This document shows, piece after piece, positions 1 to 9,096 of a stretch of 64,000 bases of DNA (its first letter is position 1; each line of letters starts with the position of its first letter). The stretch comes from Taishania sp045629585 (GTDB taxonomy: Bacteria; Bacteroidota; Bacteroidia; Flavobacteriales_D; Crocinitomicaceae), in the NCBI GenBank assembly GCA_045629585.1, contig JAZQRM010000083.1, positions 1 to 64,000 on the forward strand. The letters run 5' to 3'. A program made the translations under genes and the position numbers. The notes under the pieces are model-generated. The model had not been told where the DNA came from. It searched no databases and saw nothing but the letters and a program-made list of their open reading frames with translations.

Positions 1-492
1 ACGGTTAATTATGAAAATGTCGTACAGCCTAATGTAGGAGCAGGGATTTACTATCATTCTGAGCAATGGTTCTTGGGAGTTTCTGTACCTCGTTTTTTGG
101 AGTATAGACCAAAGCAAGGGGAGTATTCAAAAACAGATTACTTCTCTCAACGGACCTATTATTTAACGGTAGGAGGTTATATAAAAGCGAGTAGAATGTT
201 AAAGATTCGTCCAAGTGCATTATTGAAAATTACCGAAAATGCTCCAGTGGCCTTAGACTTGAATTTAGCATTTGTGTTGTATGACAAGTTTTGGATTGGA
301 GCCAATTATCGTTTGAATGCATTTGCAGGCGCTATGATTCAATATCAGTTTACGAATCAATTTAAATTAGGGTATTCCTTTGATTATTCGACCAATAAAT
401 TTCGTCAATATAATGCTGGAACACATGAGATTTTATTAAGCTATGATTTACTATTTAAAAGTAAATCTATGACTACACCACGTTATTTTTAA
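1..492 (+). CDS. PorP/SprF family type IX secretion outer-membrane protein (C-terminal part)
   Basis: The frame is open from base 1, so this is the last ~163 residues of a longer protein; the family is usually a little over 300 residues. The visible part alternates hydrophobic and aromatic residues in short strands typical of an outer-membrane beta-barrel, and contains the family-like stretch PNVGAGIYYHSEQWFLGVS. PorP/SprF proteins work with the T9SS, and several hold secreted type B substrates at the cell surface. The next gene, 4 bases downstream, is a PorE-like OmpA protein, the usual partner, so the two are probably one operon. Family assignment is from sequence pattern and context; the N-terminus is not visible. 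Confidence 0.82.
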   Translation, partial: TVNYENVVQPNVGAGIYYHSEQWFLGVSVPRFLEYRPKQGEYSKTDYFSQRTYYLTVGGYIKASRMLKIRPSALLKITENAPVALDLNLAFVLYDKFWIGANYRLNAFAGAMIQYQFTNQFKLGYSFDYSTNKFRQYNAGTHEILLSYDLLFKSKSMTTPRYF

Positions 493-496
493 ATAT

Positions 497-2737
497 ATGA
501 ATAAGAGTTTTACTGTATTCTTTCTTTTGTTTATTTCAACCCTTAGTTATTCTCAAGTCGGGAGATTAAGGTTTGCGGATAAACAATTTAGTAATTATTG
601 CTTCGCTGAAGCTGCTTCAGCCTATGAAGATGTTCTTGCGCGTAATGTGGATTCGGCAACCGTTGCTCATAAAATTGCACTAAGCTATGATCATTCGGGA
701 CAGGAAGAGCAAGCAGTCGTTTGGTACCGATTCTTGAATGCCAATGATATGCTAACTCAAGATGGGGTAATGCGTTTAGCTCTTTTAGAAAGAAGAATGC
801 AACGATATCCAGAATCTGATTTTTTATTGGAATTATATTCTGCACGATATGGGAAATGTGATGTTTGCGACAACATCCTGAGTCAGAAAATGAATTTCGA
901 AAAACTGGAGAAAGGGAAAGATAATTTTACTTTACAGAAGGAACAGATGAACACCATTCATTCTGAATTATCGAGTGGTTTTTTTATGGATGACAAATTT
1001 CTGGTTGCTAGTTCAAAACGAAATGCTTTTGCTGTAAAGAGAATCCAAAGTTGGACTGGAGATTATTATTACGATTTATATTTATCAGACATCACATCTG
1101 AGCATCATCTTGGAAAGATGAAACGAATTAATGGTAAGGTTAGATCTAAGTTTAATGAAGGAACTGCCACTTATCATCAACCAACTGGTTATCTGTATTT
1201 TACTAGAAATAATTTTTTAAAGGGTAAACGTTATAAAGGAGAAGATAATCAAGTTAATTTAAGTATATATAGAGCTAAGTTTGATGGAAAGAGGTTTAAA
1301 GATGTGGAGTATTTAGGGATTAATTCTGAAAACTATTCTACAGCGCATCCAGCTATTAATAAAGCAGGAAATCGTTTGTATTTTTCATCGAATCGTCCTG
1401 GTGGTTTTGGAGGGATGGATCTTTATTATGTGCCTATTGATCAAGCTGGTAATTTTGTGCTTACAGAGATTACTAATTTGGGTGCTAAAGTTAATACGAT
1501 GGTTAACGAAGTTTTTCCATTTATCAATTCAGATGTAGAGTTACTTCTCTTTAGTTCGGACGGTCATTTTGGATATGGCGGATTAGACGTATATTATACA
1601 TCTTTGGATAGTAAAGGAAATGCTAGAACGGTGAAAAATGTTGGTGCACCTATAAATAGTCCGTATGACGATTTTTCATTTGTTAATAATGGGCAACAAA
1701 CCTTTGGTTTCTTTTCCTCAAATCGGACAATGTCTATGGGGAGTGACGATATATTTGGTTTTATCCAGAACAAACCGTTGAAACAAGAAGGTGAGGTTTA
1801 TGGAAATGCGAAGAATCTTTTAACGAGTGAGCCTTTAGCTCTTACGATGGTTTATTTGAAAAATAAAGAAGGAATAATAATTGATAGCGTACAAACAACA
1901 AGTAGCGGAGATTATAAATTGGGTTTAGGCAATATTGATGAGGATTTTGTGATATGGCTTAATAAGTCCGGATATGTGCCTCTTGAGAAGTCTATCTCTT
2001 TTGATCCAGAAGTTGATGATTTTCAAGTTGATTTGGCAGTGATGCCAGTTATCAATTATTACATTGCGGGTAATATTATTGAGGCTTCGTCTGCATCACC
2101 CATTGAAGGGGTTCGTGTAAACATCATCGAAAAAACGAATGGTGGAAAATTTAAAGAAACACAGGTTTCTAATAATAAAGGTTTTTTTGAATCATCAAAG
2201 CTTCCTTATCAATATCAAGATTCAGTAAGCTATAGATTGAAACTCGAAAAGAAGGGGTATATCAGTCGTTCAGTTGATCGCGTAATGCAATTAGGAGAAT
2301 CCGATACGGTTCAGATGCGCATTAGTATGGTCAAAATTGAAGTTGGAAAAACGGACTTAAATGATATTGTGAAAATAGAGCCTATTTATTTTGATCTAAA
2401 TAGTTCATATATACGTGGTGATGCAAAAGTGGAACTCGACAAGATTGTTGAAGTTTTAAAGGAAAATCCAGACATTGTCATCGAATTAGGGTCACATACA
2501 GATAGTCGAGGTGACGCTAAATACAATCTATGGTTATCTGATCGCCGAGCAAAATCATCCGCTCAATATATAATTTCTCAAGGAATTTCAAAAGATCGAA
2601 TTTATGGTAGAGGCTATGGTAAAACTCAATTGAAGGTGACGGATGCAGAAATAAATAAAGTCAATTCAGAGGAGTTAAAAGAGGAACTACATCAACGTAA
2701 TAGAAGGACGGAGTTTATAATTGTAAAGATGAAATAA
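497..2737 (+). CDS. PorE-like protein: TPR, beta-propeller, CRD and OmpA peptidoglycan-binding domains
   Basis: 746 residues with a signal peptide ending near SYSQ and no lipobox. Domains in order: TPR-like helices (~20-115); PD40/WD40-like beta-propeller blades with the FSSNRPGGFGGMDLYY motif (~150-425); carboxypeptidase-regulatory-like Ig folds (~430-520 and ~520-615); and a C-terminal OmpA domain (~630-746) with TDSRG (Asp669) and the LSDRRA motif that contact peptidoglycan. This order matches PorE of Porphyromonas gingivalis, which ties T9SS surface components to the cell wall, although PorE itself is a lipoprotein. Its position directly behind a PorP/SprF gene supports a PorP-PorE pair. 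The architecture is clear; the exact partner is inferred. Confidence 0.88.
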   Translation: MNKSFTVFFLLFISTLSYSQVGRLRFADKQFSNYCFAEAASAYEDVLARNVDSATVAHKIALSYDHSGQEEQAVVWYRFLNANDMLTQDGVMRLALLERRMQRYPESDFLLELYSARYGKCDVCDNILSQKMNFEKLEKGKDNFTLQKEQMNTIHSELSSGFFMDDKFLVASSKRNAFAVKRIQSWTGDYYYDLYLSDITSEHHLGKMKRINGKVRSKFNEGTATYHQPTGYLYFTRNNFLKGKRYKGEDNQVNLSIYRAKFDGKRFKDVEYLGINSENYSTAHPAINKAGNRLYFSSNRPGGFGGMDLYYVPIDQAGNFVLTEITNLGAKVNTMVNEVFPFINSDVELLLFSSDGHFGYGGLDVYYTSLDSKGNARTVKNVGAPINSPYDDFSFVNNGQQTFGFFSSNRTMSMGSDDIFGFIQNKPLKQEGEVYGNAKNLLTSEPLALTMVYLKNKEGIIIDSVQTTSSGDYKLGLGNIDEDFVIWLNKSGYVPLEKSISFDPEVDDFQVDLAVMPVINYYIAGNIIEASSASPIEGVRVNIIEKTNGGKFKETQVSNNKGFFESSKLPYQYQDSVSYRLKLEKKGYISRSVDRVMQLGESDTVQMRISMVKIEVGKTDLNDIVKIEPIYFDLNSSYIRGDAKVELDKIVEVLKENPDIVIELGSHTDSRGDAKYNLWLSDRRAKSSAQYIISQGISKDRIYGRGYGKTQLKVTDAEINKVNSEELKEELHQRNRRTEFIIVKMK

Positions 2738-2741
2738 AGAG

Positions 2742-2771
2742 AAAGCCCATAAGAACTAACTTATGGGCTTT
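2742..2771. terminator. Bidirectional intrinsic terminator
   Basis: A perfect 12-bp stem (2742-2753 with 2760-2771) around a 6-base loop, flanked by A- and T-rich sequence, sits between two convergent genes and can serve both strands. Confidence 0.9.
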
Positions 2772-2777
2772 TTATAG

Positions 2778-5234
2778 TTATTTATTTTTATTCTTATCGA
2801 TTCTAAAGTCTATTTTGTAGTATATAATTGGTAAGAAACCTAATTGGTTTTTGATCGCGATTGGTTCTGCATTTGGATTGGAAATATTAGGCGCGTAACT
2901 TAACATTAATACGTTTTTAATATTAAGGACGTTAACCAAATCAAATCCTATTTCATGTGTTGTACTTTTTTTGTTTAGTTTCCATCCGAGTTTTAAATCT
3001 AAACGGAAATAATCTTTAAATCTTCGGGTATTAAAACCTTCATCTAAGAAATAGATTTCTTCATTTTCCAAGGTCCGCGCCATATCAACATATCCATATC
3101 TTTTACCTCCAGCATATGTCATTTTTAGACCAACTGTAATTGTGTTTTTGGTTCCAACTTTAAAGTCTTTTCCTCCAAGAACATTCAATATATAATTACC
3201 ATTGTAAGAGGTGTTTCGTTTGATCCCATCACTACCTACATATTTGGAATCAAATAAAGTAGCGGTAACCATGAAGAAGAATTGTTTGTCAAAGAATTTT
3301 TGCATAGTCAACTCTAAACCATAGTTTGTTCCCGTACCGTCATTATTTAAACTATCTGGAAAGAATCGTTGGAATCCAGATCCCATGTTTATTAAGGAGT
3401 AACTGGATGGTACAACAGTAACAGGTACGTTAAAAAGGTATTGATAATATGCTTCAGCCTTAAAATTTAAGTTTCCTTTAAAAGATTTTTCATAAGCTAC
3501 AGAAGTATGTATGCTCTTTGTGAAATCTAAATTTTTAAGGTGGTAGACTTTATCTCCTTGTTGATCGAATTTGTTGTAGGTGTATATATAGAGTGGTTGC
3601 ATTTGGCTATGAAGACCAGCTCCAGCAGCTAATGATTGATTATTTCGCATTCTCCATTTCCAACCAAGACGCGGTTCAAAAGGACTTATACTATTACTAA
3701 ACGTAAAGTATGCTGCGTGAAAACCAGCAGTAAAATCCATTCGTTCTGTTATTCTATATTTCCATTGTGCATATGCTCTAACTAAAAACATGGCGCCATT
3801 AAAGTCATATCGATATCTAAAAGTATTTGCACCAACTGATGATCGAACGGAGTCAATTTGATTTAGAAAGTACAAGTCTGCATTTACACCGTATTTTAAG
3901 GTATGTCTGGCGTTAAACTTGTGTGTCATACCCAAATGATAAGATACCTTTTGATGGTTGAAAACGTAACCCATTATTGGGTAGATAGAATCGACCACTA
4001 TTCTATAACTTTGGTCCGACGTCCCGGCATTTAAAGTGTCTAAATGTCGGTCTAATCCAGAATGTAAGGTCCATTGTTGTTCATGACCATATGCTAATGT
4101 TGTCGTTAAGAAGGTTTTTTCATTTAGCGGTTTTTTATAGTTTAAACCACCTTGAACCATTGATGTTCCAAACATTTGATCGCGATCACCTTCTCCATAG
4201 AGATCATCAGAAGGTTCTGTCTGTTCAGAGATTAAAATATTAATTTTTGATTTCCCACCTAAAGCGAAGAGCGATAGGTTACCACCTTGCTTTAGTCTCC
4301 AATTTAATTTGAATGCTCCGTCAAAATACCCAGGTGTTGCATCGGTTCCTATTGATATACCAATAGATTTTAAAATAGATAATGTTGAATAACGCCCCAT
4401 TACTAAATAACTGCTATTTCCTTTTTTATCCATAGGTCCTTCAGACAGGAATTCAACACCTAAAACTCCTAATTGACCTGTAAATTCATACTGTTGGTTA
4501 TTTCCATTTCGTGTTTTTAGGTCAAATACGGCAGAAATGGAATTTCCATATTCAGCAGGGAATGCACTCATAAAAAAGTCTGAGTTACCAAGCATTTTAT
4601 TGTTCAGAATGGCAGTAGGTCCACCTGACGATCCGGATGTTGCAAAATGGGAAGGGTTAAAAAGATCGATTCCTTCCATTCTCCAAATTACTCCTAGCGG
4701 TGAATTACCTCTTACAATGATGTCACTTCTAGAATCGTCTCCTCCTGCTACCCCTGCAAAGTTAGAGACCATACGAGCTGGATCAGATCTTGATCCAGGG
4801 TAACGATTTGTTTCTTCTACACTAAATTGACGTGCAGATACGAGTGCCATATCATTTATAACTTCTCCTGCTTTTCTTGCCGAAATAACAACCTCTTCAG
4901 TGGTTTGTATAATACTTTCTGTCAATCCGATTGTTACGATAGTCTCTCTTCCTGAATTTACATCAATAGTTTGTGCTTTTGGTTCATAACCAATATAAGT
5001 AACAACCAATTGATGTTTACCTACTGGGACATCTGTTATTTCGAATTGACCATTTTCATCAGCAGCTGCCATATATAGGCGAGTGGTGTCTGATGTATAG
5101 ATTTTGATTTTTGCTCCGTCTAGTTTTATTTGTGTTTCAATATCAAAGACGGTCCCTCTAACATTTTGAGTGAATTGAGCTAATGAGTGTTGTAGGCTTA
5201 GTGAAATGAATAAAATTAGTAATGGTATTCTCAT
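2778..5234 (-). CDS. TonB-dependent receptor with carboxypeptidase-like N-terminal domain
   Basis: 818 residues. Signal peptide (cleavage near SLAQ), then a CarboxypepD_reg-like Ig domain (~22-110), a plug domain (~115-230) and a long beta-barrel rich in aromatic strands. It is an outer-membrane active transporter energised by TonB; the substrate cannot be read from sequence. The start overlaps the stop of the upstream extracytoplasmic binding lipoprotein by 4 bases, so the two are translationally coupled. No SusD gene adjoins and the length is below that of SusC proteins, so this is not a SusCD pair. Some members of this CarboxypepD-plug class are peptide or metal receptors. Confidence 0.88.
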   Translation of the reverse strand: MRIPLLILFISLSLQHSLAQFTQNVRGTVFDIETQIKLDGAKIKIYTSDTTRLYMAAADENGQFEITDVPVGKHQLVVTYIGYEPKAQTIDVNSGRETIVTIGLTESIIQTTEEVVISARKAGEVINDMALVSARQFSVEETNRYPGSRSDPARMVSNFAGVAGGDDSRSDIIVRGNSPLGVIWRMEGIDLFNPSHFATSGSSGGPTAILNNKMLGNSDFFMSAFPAEYGNSISAVFDLKTRNGNNQQYEFTGQLGVLGVEFLSEGPMDKKGNSSYLVMGRYSTLSILKSIGISIGTDATPGYFDGAFKLNWRLKQGGNLSLFALGGKSKINILISEQTEPSDDLYGEGDRDQMFGTSMVQGGLNYKKPLNEKTFLTTTLAYGHEQQWTLHSGLDRHLDTLNAGTSDQSYRIVVDSIYPIMGYVFNHQKVSYHLGMTHKFNARHTLKYGVNADLYFLNQIDSVRSSVGANTFRYRYDFNGAMFLVRAYAQWKYRITERMDFTAGFHAAYFTFSNSISPFEPRLGWKWRMRNNQSLAAGAGLHSQMQPLYIYTYNKFDQQGDKVYHLKNLDFTKSIHTSVAYEKSFKGNLNFKAEAYYQYLFNVPVTVVPSSYSLINMGSGFQRFFPDSLNNDGTGTNYGLELTMQKFFDKQFFFMVTATLFDSKYVGSDGIKRNTSYNGNYILNVLGGKDFKVGTKNTITVGLKMTYAGGKRYGYVDMARTLENEEIYFLDEGFNTRRFKDYFRLDLKLGWKLNKKSTTHEIGFDLVNVLNIKNVLMLSYAPNISNPNAEPIAIKNQLGFLPIIYYKIDFRIDKNKNK

Positions 5235-6979
5235 ATTTTATTTTTATTTTTTTTTGCTAGCTCTTTTTGGTATTCCTCCTCCGTCCAGTCTTTAATATAC
5301 ACTTTTGTGAAGTTGAAATAGTTTAAAGAGTTAAAATGTAGTCCACGTACATTGGAATATATGATTTGCATATCTCCGCTATACCATAAGGGAATTATTG
5401 GTGGGTTAACGAGCAATTCGCGTTCAGCTTTCGCGTAAAGTTTCATTTTTTTACCAATATTTTCTTCTCGACGTGCTTCCTCTAATATTTCATCAAATTT
5501 TGGGTTATAGTATTTTGAATTATTTATTCCTTGATTATTATTGATTAAATCGGTTATGTTTTTACTGTAAAAAAGGTGTAAGAAGTTATCTGGATTTGGA
5601 TAATCAGCAGACCATGCACTTCTAAAAATGTCGCCGTTTCCTGCTGCGGCATCTTGGTTTAATTGTTCAAATGTTGATCCATCTATATTTACGTTTATTC
5701 CTAATACTTGCCCAATTTGTTGTGCAAATTCATCCGCGACATAGGAGTTAATTTCTCCCAAATTGTACCGCAAAGTTACGGATCCAAATCCTTTTCCAGC
5801 AGGAAAACCTGCTTCAGATAAAAGTTTTCTTGCTTTTTCAGGGTTGTAGTCGAATCCAAACGTACGTAATATTTCGAAATCGTAACCCCTGAAAGCATTG
5901 TCTATTGGTGGTATAATTCCGTAGTAACCAAGTTCCTCGTATTGATTTCTTAATATGTCTCGACCAATTTTTACTTTGTTGATTGCTAGGTTGAAAGCTA
6001 TCCTAACTTTAGGATCTTCAAACCTTTTTTCTTCCATATTGAAGAAATAATAGTGTGATTCTAATATTGGCTGTCTATTTAAGATCAATAATGGTGGTTT
6101 AGAATTGAAATCTTCTTTTCTCCCTTCGACTATTTTCGTTATTTGTCCAGCTGGTAATCCTAATATGATGTTAATTTGTCCATGCTCAAACAACTCTAAT
6201 TGTTCAAGTTTTTTGTTTTCAATGATAAAATCTATTCCATTAAGGTAAGGTAATGCATTTCCTTCGTCATCTTTTTCATAATAATCTTCATTTCTTGATA
6301 GGTGTATTTTTGCTGCGGAAATAGGATTTTGCGTAAGCACAAAGGGACCTGTACCGATCAATTTGTCGGTTTTTTCTTTCTCTATTATATATCTGTTGTG
6401 TATCGATGCGTGTATGGATGCGAGCTTATATAGAAAATTGTCATCTCTATGTAGTAGTGTTATTTCAATCGTGTTATCTTTTGTTTTTAGCCCTTCTATA
6501 TTTTTTGTTTTACCTAATTGATAATCTTCTGCACCTTTTAAATTGTCTTGAAATAGGACATTATAGGCGACTGTATTTTTTCCATTTTTATCTCTTTTAC
6601 AGATTAGCTTGAATGTTTCAATTACGTCTGTTGTATTTAAATTTCGTTGGTTTGCGGCTAATTCTTCAGATGGATGAAAGAGCACGTCGTCACGTAAAAC
6701 AAATGTATAAACAGTGCCATCTTCATTTAACGTCCAAGATTTAGCTAGTCCAGGGATTATTTTTAGTGATTTAGGATCAATAGCGGTCAAGCCTTGCATT
6801 ACTTGACTATATACAGTGGATGAATAGTAATCTTCAATGTCAAAGGTGTACTTTGTGAGTGGACCATTTTCTAGACACATTTTAAATGTATTTCCACTAA
6901 ATTCAAATTGCTTTACATCTTTTTTACAACTGATTATCAATGCAATGAGAGTGAGCAGGATGGCAAATTTAGGCTTCAT
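5231..6979 (-). CDS. ABC transporter substrate-binding lipoprotein, family 5 (OppA/DppA-like)
   Basis: 582 residues starting with a lipoprotein signal (MKPKFAILLTLIALIISC; Cys18 is the lipidated residue). The body matches SBP_bac_5: the early 'ltkYTFDIEDYYSSTVYSQVMQGLTAIDP'-type region, the GTGPFVL segment and the SADYPNPDNFL segment common to oligopeptide-binding proteins. It probably binds a peptide-like ligand in the periplasm. It is first in a two-gene operon with a TonB-dependent receptor and there is no permease or ATPase gene nearby, which is unusual for this family. Either the inner-membrane partner is elsewhere or the protein serves the receptor directly. Confidence 0.85.
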   Translation of the reverse strand: MKPKFAILLTLIALIISCKKDVKQFEFSGNTFKMCLENGPLTKYTFDIEDYYSSTVYSQVMQGLTAIDPKSLKIIPGLAKSWTLNEDGTVYTFVLRDDVLFHPSEELAANQRNLNTTDVIETFKLICKRDKNGKNTVAYNVLFQDNLKGAEDYQLGKTKNIEGLKTKDNTIEITLLHRDDNFLYKLASIHASIHNRYIIEKEKTDKLIGTGPFVLTQNPISAAKIHLSRNEDYYEKDDEGNALPYLNGIDFIIENKKLEQLELFEHGQINIILGLPAGQITKIVEGRKEDFNSKPPLLILNRQPILESHYYFFNMEEKRFEDPKVRIAFNLAINKVKIGRDILRNQYEELGYYGIIPPIDNAFRGYDFEILRTFGFDYNPEKARKLLSEAGFPAGKGFGSVTLRYNLGEINSYVADEFAQQIGQVLGINVNIDGSTFEQLNQDAAAGNGDIFRSAWSADYPNPDNFLHLFYSKNITDLINNNQGINNSKYYNPKFDEILEEARREENIGKKMKLYAKAERELLVNPPIIPLWYSGDMQIIYSNVRGLHFNSLNYFNFTKVYIKDWTEEEYQKELAKKNKNKI

Positions 6980-7095
6980 GATTTTTCTCTTTTTGTCTAC
7001 AAGAGTACAAATTTTTATTATAATTTTGTTGTTTCTTTTATTTTTACTTTAAAATCAACATAATCTTTAAGTTAGCGTCCTAAATAATTAAAGTT

Positions 7096-7103
7096 TATAT
7101 TTG
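7096..7103 (+). promoter_or_regulatory. Putative -7 promoter element
   Basis: TATATTTG matches the Bacteroidota -7 consensus TAnnTTTG, 62 bases before the ATG of the secreted protein at 7166. No convincing -33 TTTG is seen. Confidence 0.4.
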
Positions 7104-7165
7104 CTTTTTTTAAAAAAACAGATTAATATTGTTCGATTTTTAGCTAACTATACTATATCACACTC

Positions 7166-7972
7166 ATGAAATACGTTATTCTATTCACTCTTTTTTTATC
7201 TTGTTTTTTTGTAAATAGTAGTGCTTTTGGGGCATTGTCGATTTCAGGAACTTATCAAGGGAAAAATCTTTACATTCAGAACCCAATAGACGACGAAGGT
7301 TTCGGATATTGTGCCACTAAGGTTACCGTTAATGGTGATATAATGCCAGGAGGTACTGGTTCAGGTGCTTTTGAAATTGATTTTGGAATTTTCAACATCG
7401 CTTTGGGTGAGCCTCTTTTCATTGTCATTGAACATCATGAAGGTTGTAAACCAAAAATTTTAAATCCAGAAGTATTATTGCCAAGATCTACTTTTGATGT
7501 TGTTTCAATTGCTGTTTCTCCTGAAGGACTTTTGACTTGGGAAACAACAAATGAAAACGGTAAATTACCCTACATTATAGAGCAGTATCGTTGGAATAAA
7601 TGGGTTAATGTTGGTGAAATAGATGGAGAAGGCAGTAAAGGGAAAAATAAATATCAGTTTAAAGTTGCCCCTCATTCAGGGGAAAATGTGATACGTGTTG
7701 TTCAAGTGGATCATTCAGGAGGGAAACGTGCTTCTCAACAAGTTAAATTCACATCTTCTGTCCCTTCTATTGTTAAGTCACCTGCAATTGTTAAGGACGA
7801 AATTAAATTCACGGCAGGTTCAAAAGAGGTCGAGACTCGTTACGAGATATATGATGCTTATGGTAATATTGTTAAAAAAGGTGTGGCTTCTTCCGTTAAT
7901 TGTTCTAATTTATTAAAAGGTGTTTATTACATTAATTTTGATAACGTTAACGAGAAATTTGTCAAGAAATAA
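7166..7972 (+). CDS. Secreted protein with T9SS type A sorting domain
   Basis: 268 residues. Signal peptide (~1-23), a middle part of no recognised family that looks beta-rich, and a C-terminal ~70-residue region ending YEIYDAYGNIVKKG...LLKGVYYINFD...KFVKK. This end is the pattern of a T9SS type A sorting domain (Por_Secre_tail: a 'YDxxG' strand, then 'L..GvYyi' and a basic tail). The protein should cross the outer membrane by the T9SS and be cut or anchored. It is a single-gene unit closed by a terminator at 7992-8018. The function of the mature part is unknown. Confidence 0.75.
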   Translation: MKYVILFTLFLSCFFVNSSAFGALSISGTYQGKNLYIQNPIDDEGFGYCATKVTVNGDIMPGGTGSGAFEIDFGIFNIALGEPLFIVIEHHEGCKPKILNPEVLLPRSTFDVVSIAVSPEGLLTWETTNENGKLPYIIEQYRWNKWVNVGEIDGEGSKGKNKYQFKVAPHSGENVIRVVQVDHSGGKRASQQVKFTSSVPSIVKSPAIVKDEIKFTAGSKEVETRYEIYDAYGNIVKKGVASSVNCSNLLKGVYYINFDNVNEKFVKK

Positions 7973-7991
7973 TAAGAAAGTATTTTCTTTT

Positions 7992-8018
7992 AAAAAGCCT
8001 GAGTTAATCAGGCTTTTT
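7992..8018 (+). terminator. Intrinsic terminator
   Basis: An 11-bp stem (7992-8002 with 8008-8018) and 5-base loop followed by a T run, downstream of the secreted protein gene. It ends just before the promoter-like element of the next gene. Confidence 0.9.
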
Positions 8019-8019
8019 T

Positions 8020-8027
8020 TATTTTCG
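8020..8027 (+). promoter_or_regulatory. Promoter-like element 4 bases before mce
   Basis: TATTTTCG differs by one base from TAnnTTTG and ends exactly 4 bases before the ATG. It overlaps the T run of the preceding terminator, so it could be fortuitous. If real it predicts a leaderless or nearly leaderless message. Confidence 0.3.
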
Positions 8028-8031
8028 TAGA

Positions 8032-8433
8032 ATGCGAAAAATTGAACATATTGGAATTGCTGTGCGTTCGTTGGACGAAAGCATTCCGTTATTCGAAAAA
8101 TTATTGAACTCACCTTGCTATAAGGTTGAAGAAGTCGAAAGTGAGATGGTTAAGACTGCTTTTTTTAGGATCGGTGATTCTAAGATAGAGTTAGTTGAAG
8201 CTAAAGACCCAAACTCAGCAATTGGTAAATTTATTGCAAATAGAGGTGAAGGTATGCATCATATTGCATTTGACGTGGAAGATATTTATTTAGAAATCAA
8301 CCGTTTGATTGAGGAGGGGTTTGTGATGATTCAGCAGACTCCTAAAGATGGTGCAGATAATAAATTGATTGCTTTCATGCATCCAAAATCTACGAATAGT
8401 ATTTTGGTTGAGTTATGTCAAGAAAAAAATTAG
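8032..8433 (+). CDS. mce: Methylmalonyl-CoA epimerase
   Basis: 133 residues, the usual length for the family. It is a glyoxalase/VOC-fold enzyme that interconverts (R)- and (S)-methylmalonyl-CoA in propionyl-CoA/succinyl-CoA metabolism, in the cytosol. Visible motifs are the first metal-binding His in KIEHIGIAV (His6), GEGMHHIAFDV with the second His, and the C-terminal ILVELCQ with the Glu ligand. The start is fixed by the ATG at 8032 right after a terminator. It overlaps the convergent HAD gene by 4 bases at the 3' ends. The methylmalonyl-CoA mutase genes are not in this window. Confidence 0.93.
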   Translation: MRKIEHIGIAVRSLDESIPLFEKLLNSPCYKVEEVESEMVKTAFFRIGDSKIELVEAKDPNSAIGKFIANRGEGMHHIAFDVEDIYLEINRLIEEGFVMIQQTPKDGADNKLIAFMHPKSTNSILVELCQEKN

Positions 8434-9047
8434 ATCTTAAAAATTTCGGATAATAATTTATTTTGGGGGTAATGAAAGATGCTCATGCCTGCTTTCATTG
8501 CTCCTTCAATGTGTTGAACGCTGTCATCCGTAAAAAAGATATTCTCTGTTTTGGTGTTTAGTTGACTGGCTACCCAGGCGAATGTTTCCGGATTTGGTTT
8601 GCGTTTATTTATTTCATGTGATAGATACACTTTTTCAAAAATATCGGTCAGTTTTATTCCATGTATTTCATATAGTTTTCGGTTAAACCAGCTAGCATGT
8701 AAGTCATTCGTGTTACTGAGTAATGCGATTCTTTTTTTTCTCTTTAGTTGCAGTAAGAAATCTATATTTTCTTTTGGAAATGCCCCAAGCATTGCGTTCC
8801 ATGCTGTTGTTAACTGATAGATAGATACTTCTGTTGGGAATTCTTGTTTTAATAAGTTTAAGAAGTGCATAGTTGATATTTGACCGGTTTCATAGCGATC
8901 AAATAGTTCGTCCTGTTGTTGCTGGTTGTAAGTTATTTCTGAGTTTTGAAATAAGTCCGAGAACGACTTCACTGTTTCCTCATAATTGATGTTAAGTATT
9001 ACTCCTCCTAAATCAAATAATATTATTTTATCTTCTGGTAATTTCAT
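8430..9047 (-). CDS. HAD-superfamily phosphatase (YihX-like subfamily IA)
   Basis: 205 residues. The nucleophile motif is FDLGGVILN (Asp12), with Gly where most HAD enzymes have the second Asp, as in E. coli YihX and relatives that act on sugar phosphates. SNTND supplies the motif II Ser/Thr, KRKPNPE the motif III Lys and FFTDDS the motif IV acidic pair. Probably a cytosolic phosphatase; substrate unknown. It follows the YceI lipoprotein gene on the same strand, but a strong terminator hairpin lies between them and its T run ends directly at this start codon, so no room is left for a usual ribosome-binding site. Confidence 0.85.
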   Translation of the reverse strand: MKLPEDKIILFDLGGVILNINYEETVKSFSDLFQNSEITYNQQQQDELFDRYETGQISTMHFLNLLKQEFPTEVSIYQLTTAWNAMLGAFPKENIDFLLQLKRKKRIALLSNTNDLHASWFNRKLYEIHGIKLTDIFEKVYLSHEINKRKPNPETFAWVASQLNTKTENIFFTDDSVQHIEGAMKAGMSIFHYPQNKLLSEIFKI

Positions 9048-9076
9048 AAAAAAAGGCCAACAATAATTGTTGGCCT
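9048..9076 (-). terminator. Intrinsic terminator of the YceI gene, abutting the next start codon
   Basis: A 10-bp stem (9054-9063 with 9067-9076) and tight loop, read on the minus strand, followed by seven Ts at 9054-9048. The next base is the A of the HAD gene ATG (9047). Confidence 0.8.
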
Positions 9077-9096
9077 CAAATATAGTTTAAATACTA

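Noticed and set aside
4537..4803. 88-codon plus-strand frame
   Set aside because: Antisense to the plug region of the TonB-dependent receptor; no signal or family pattern.
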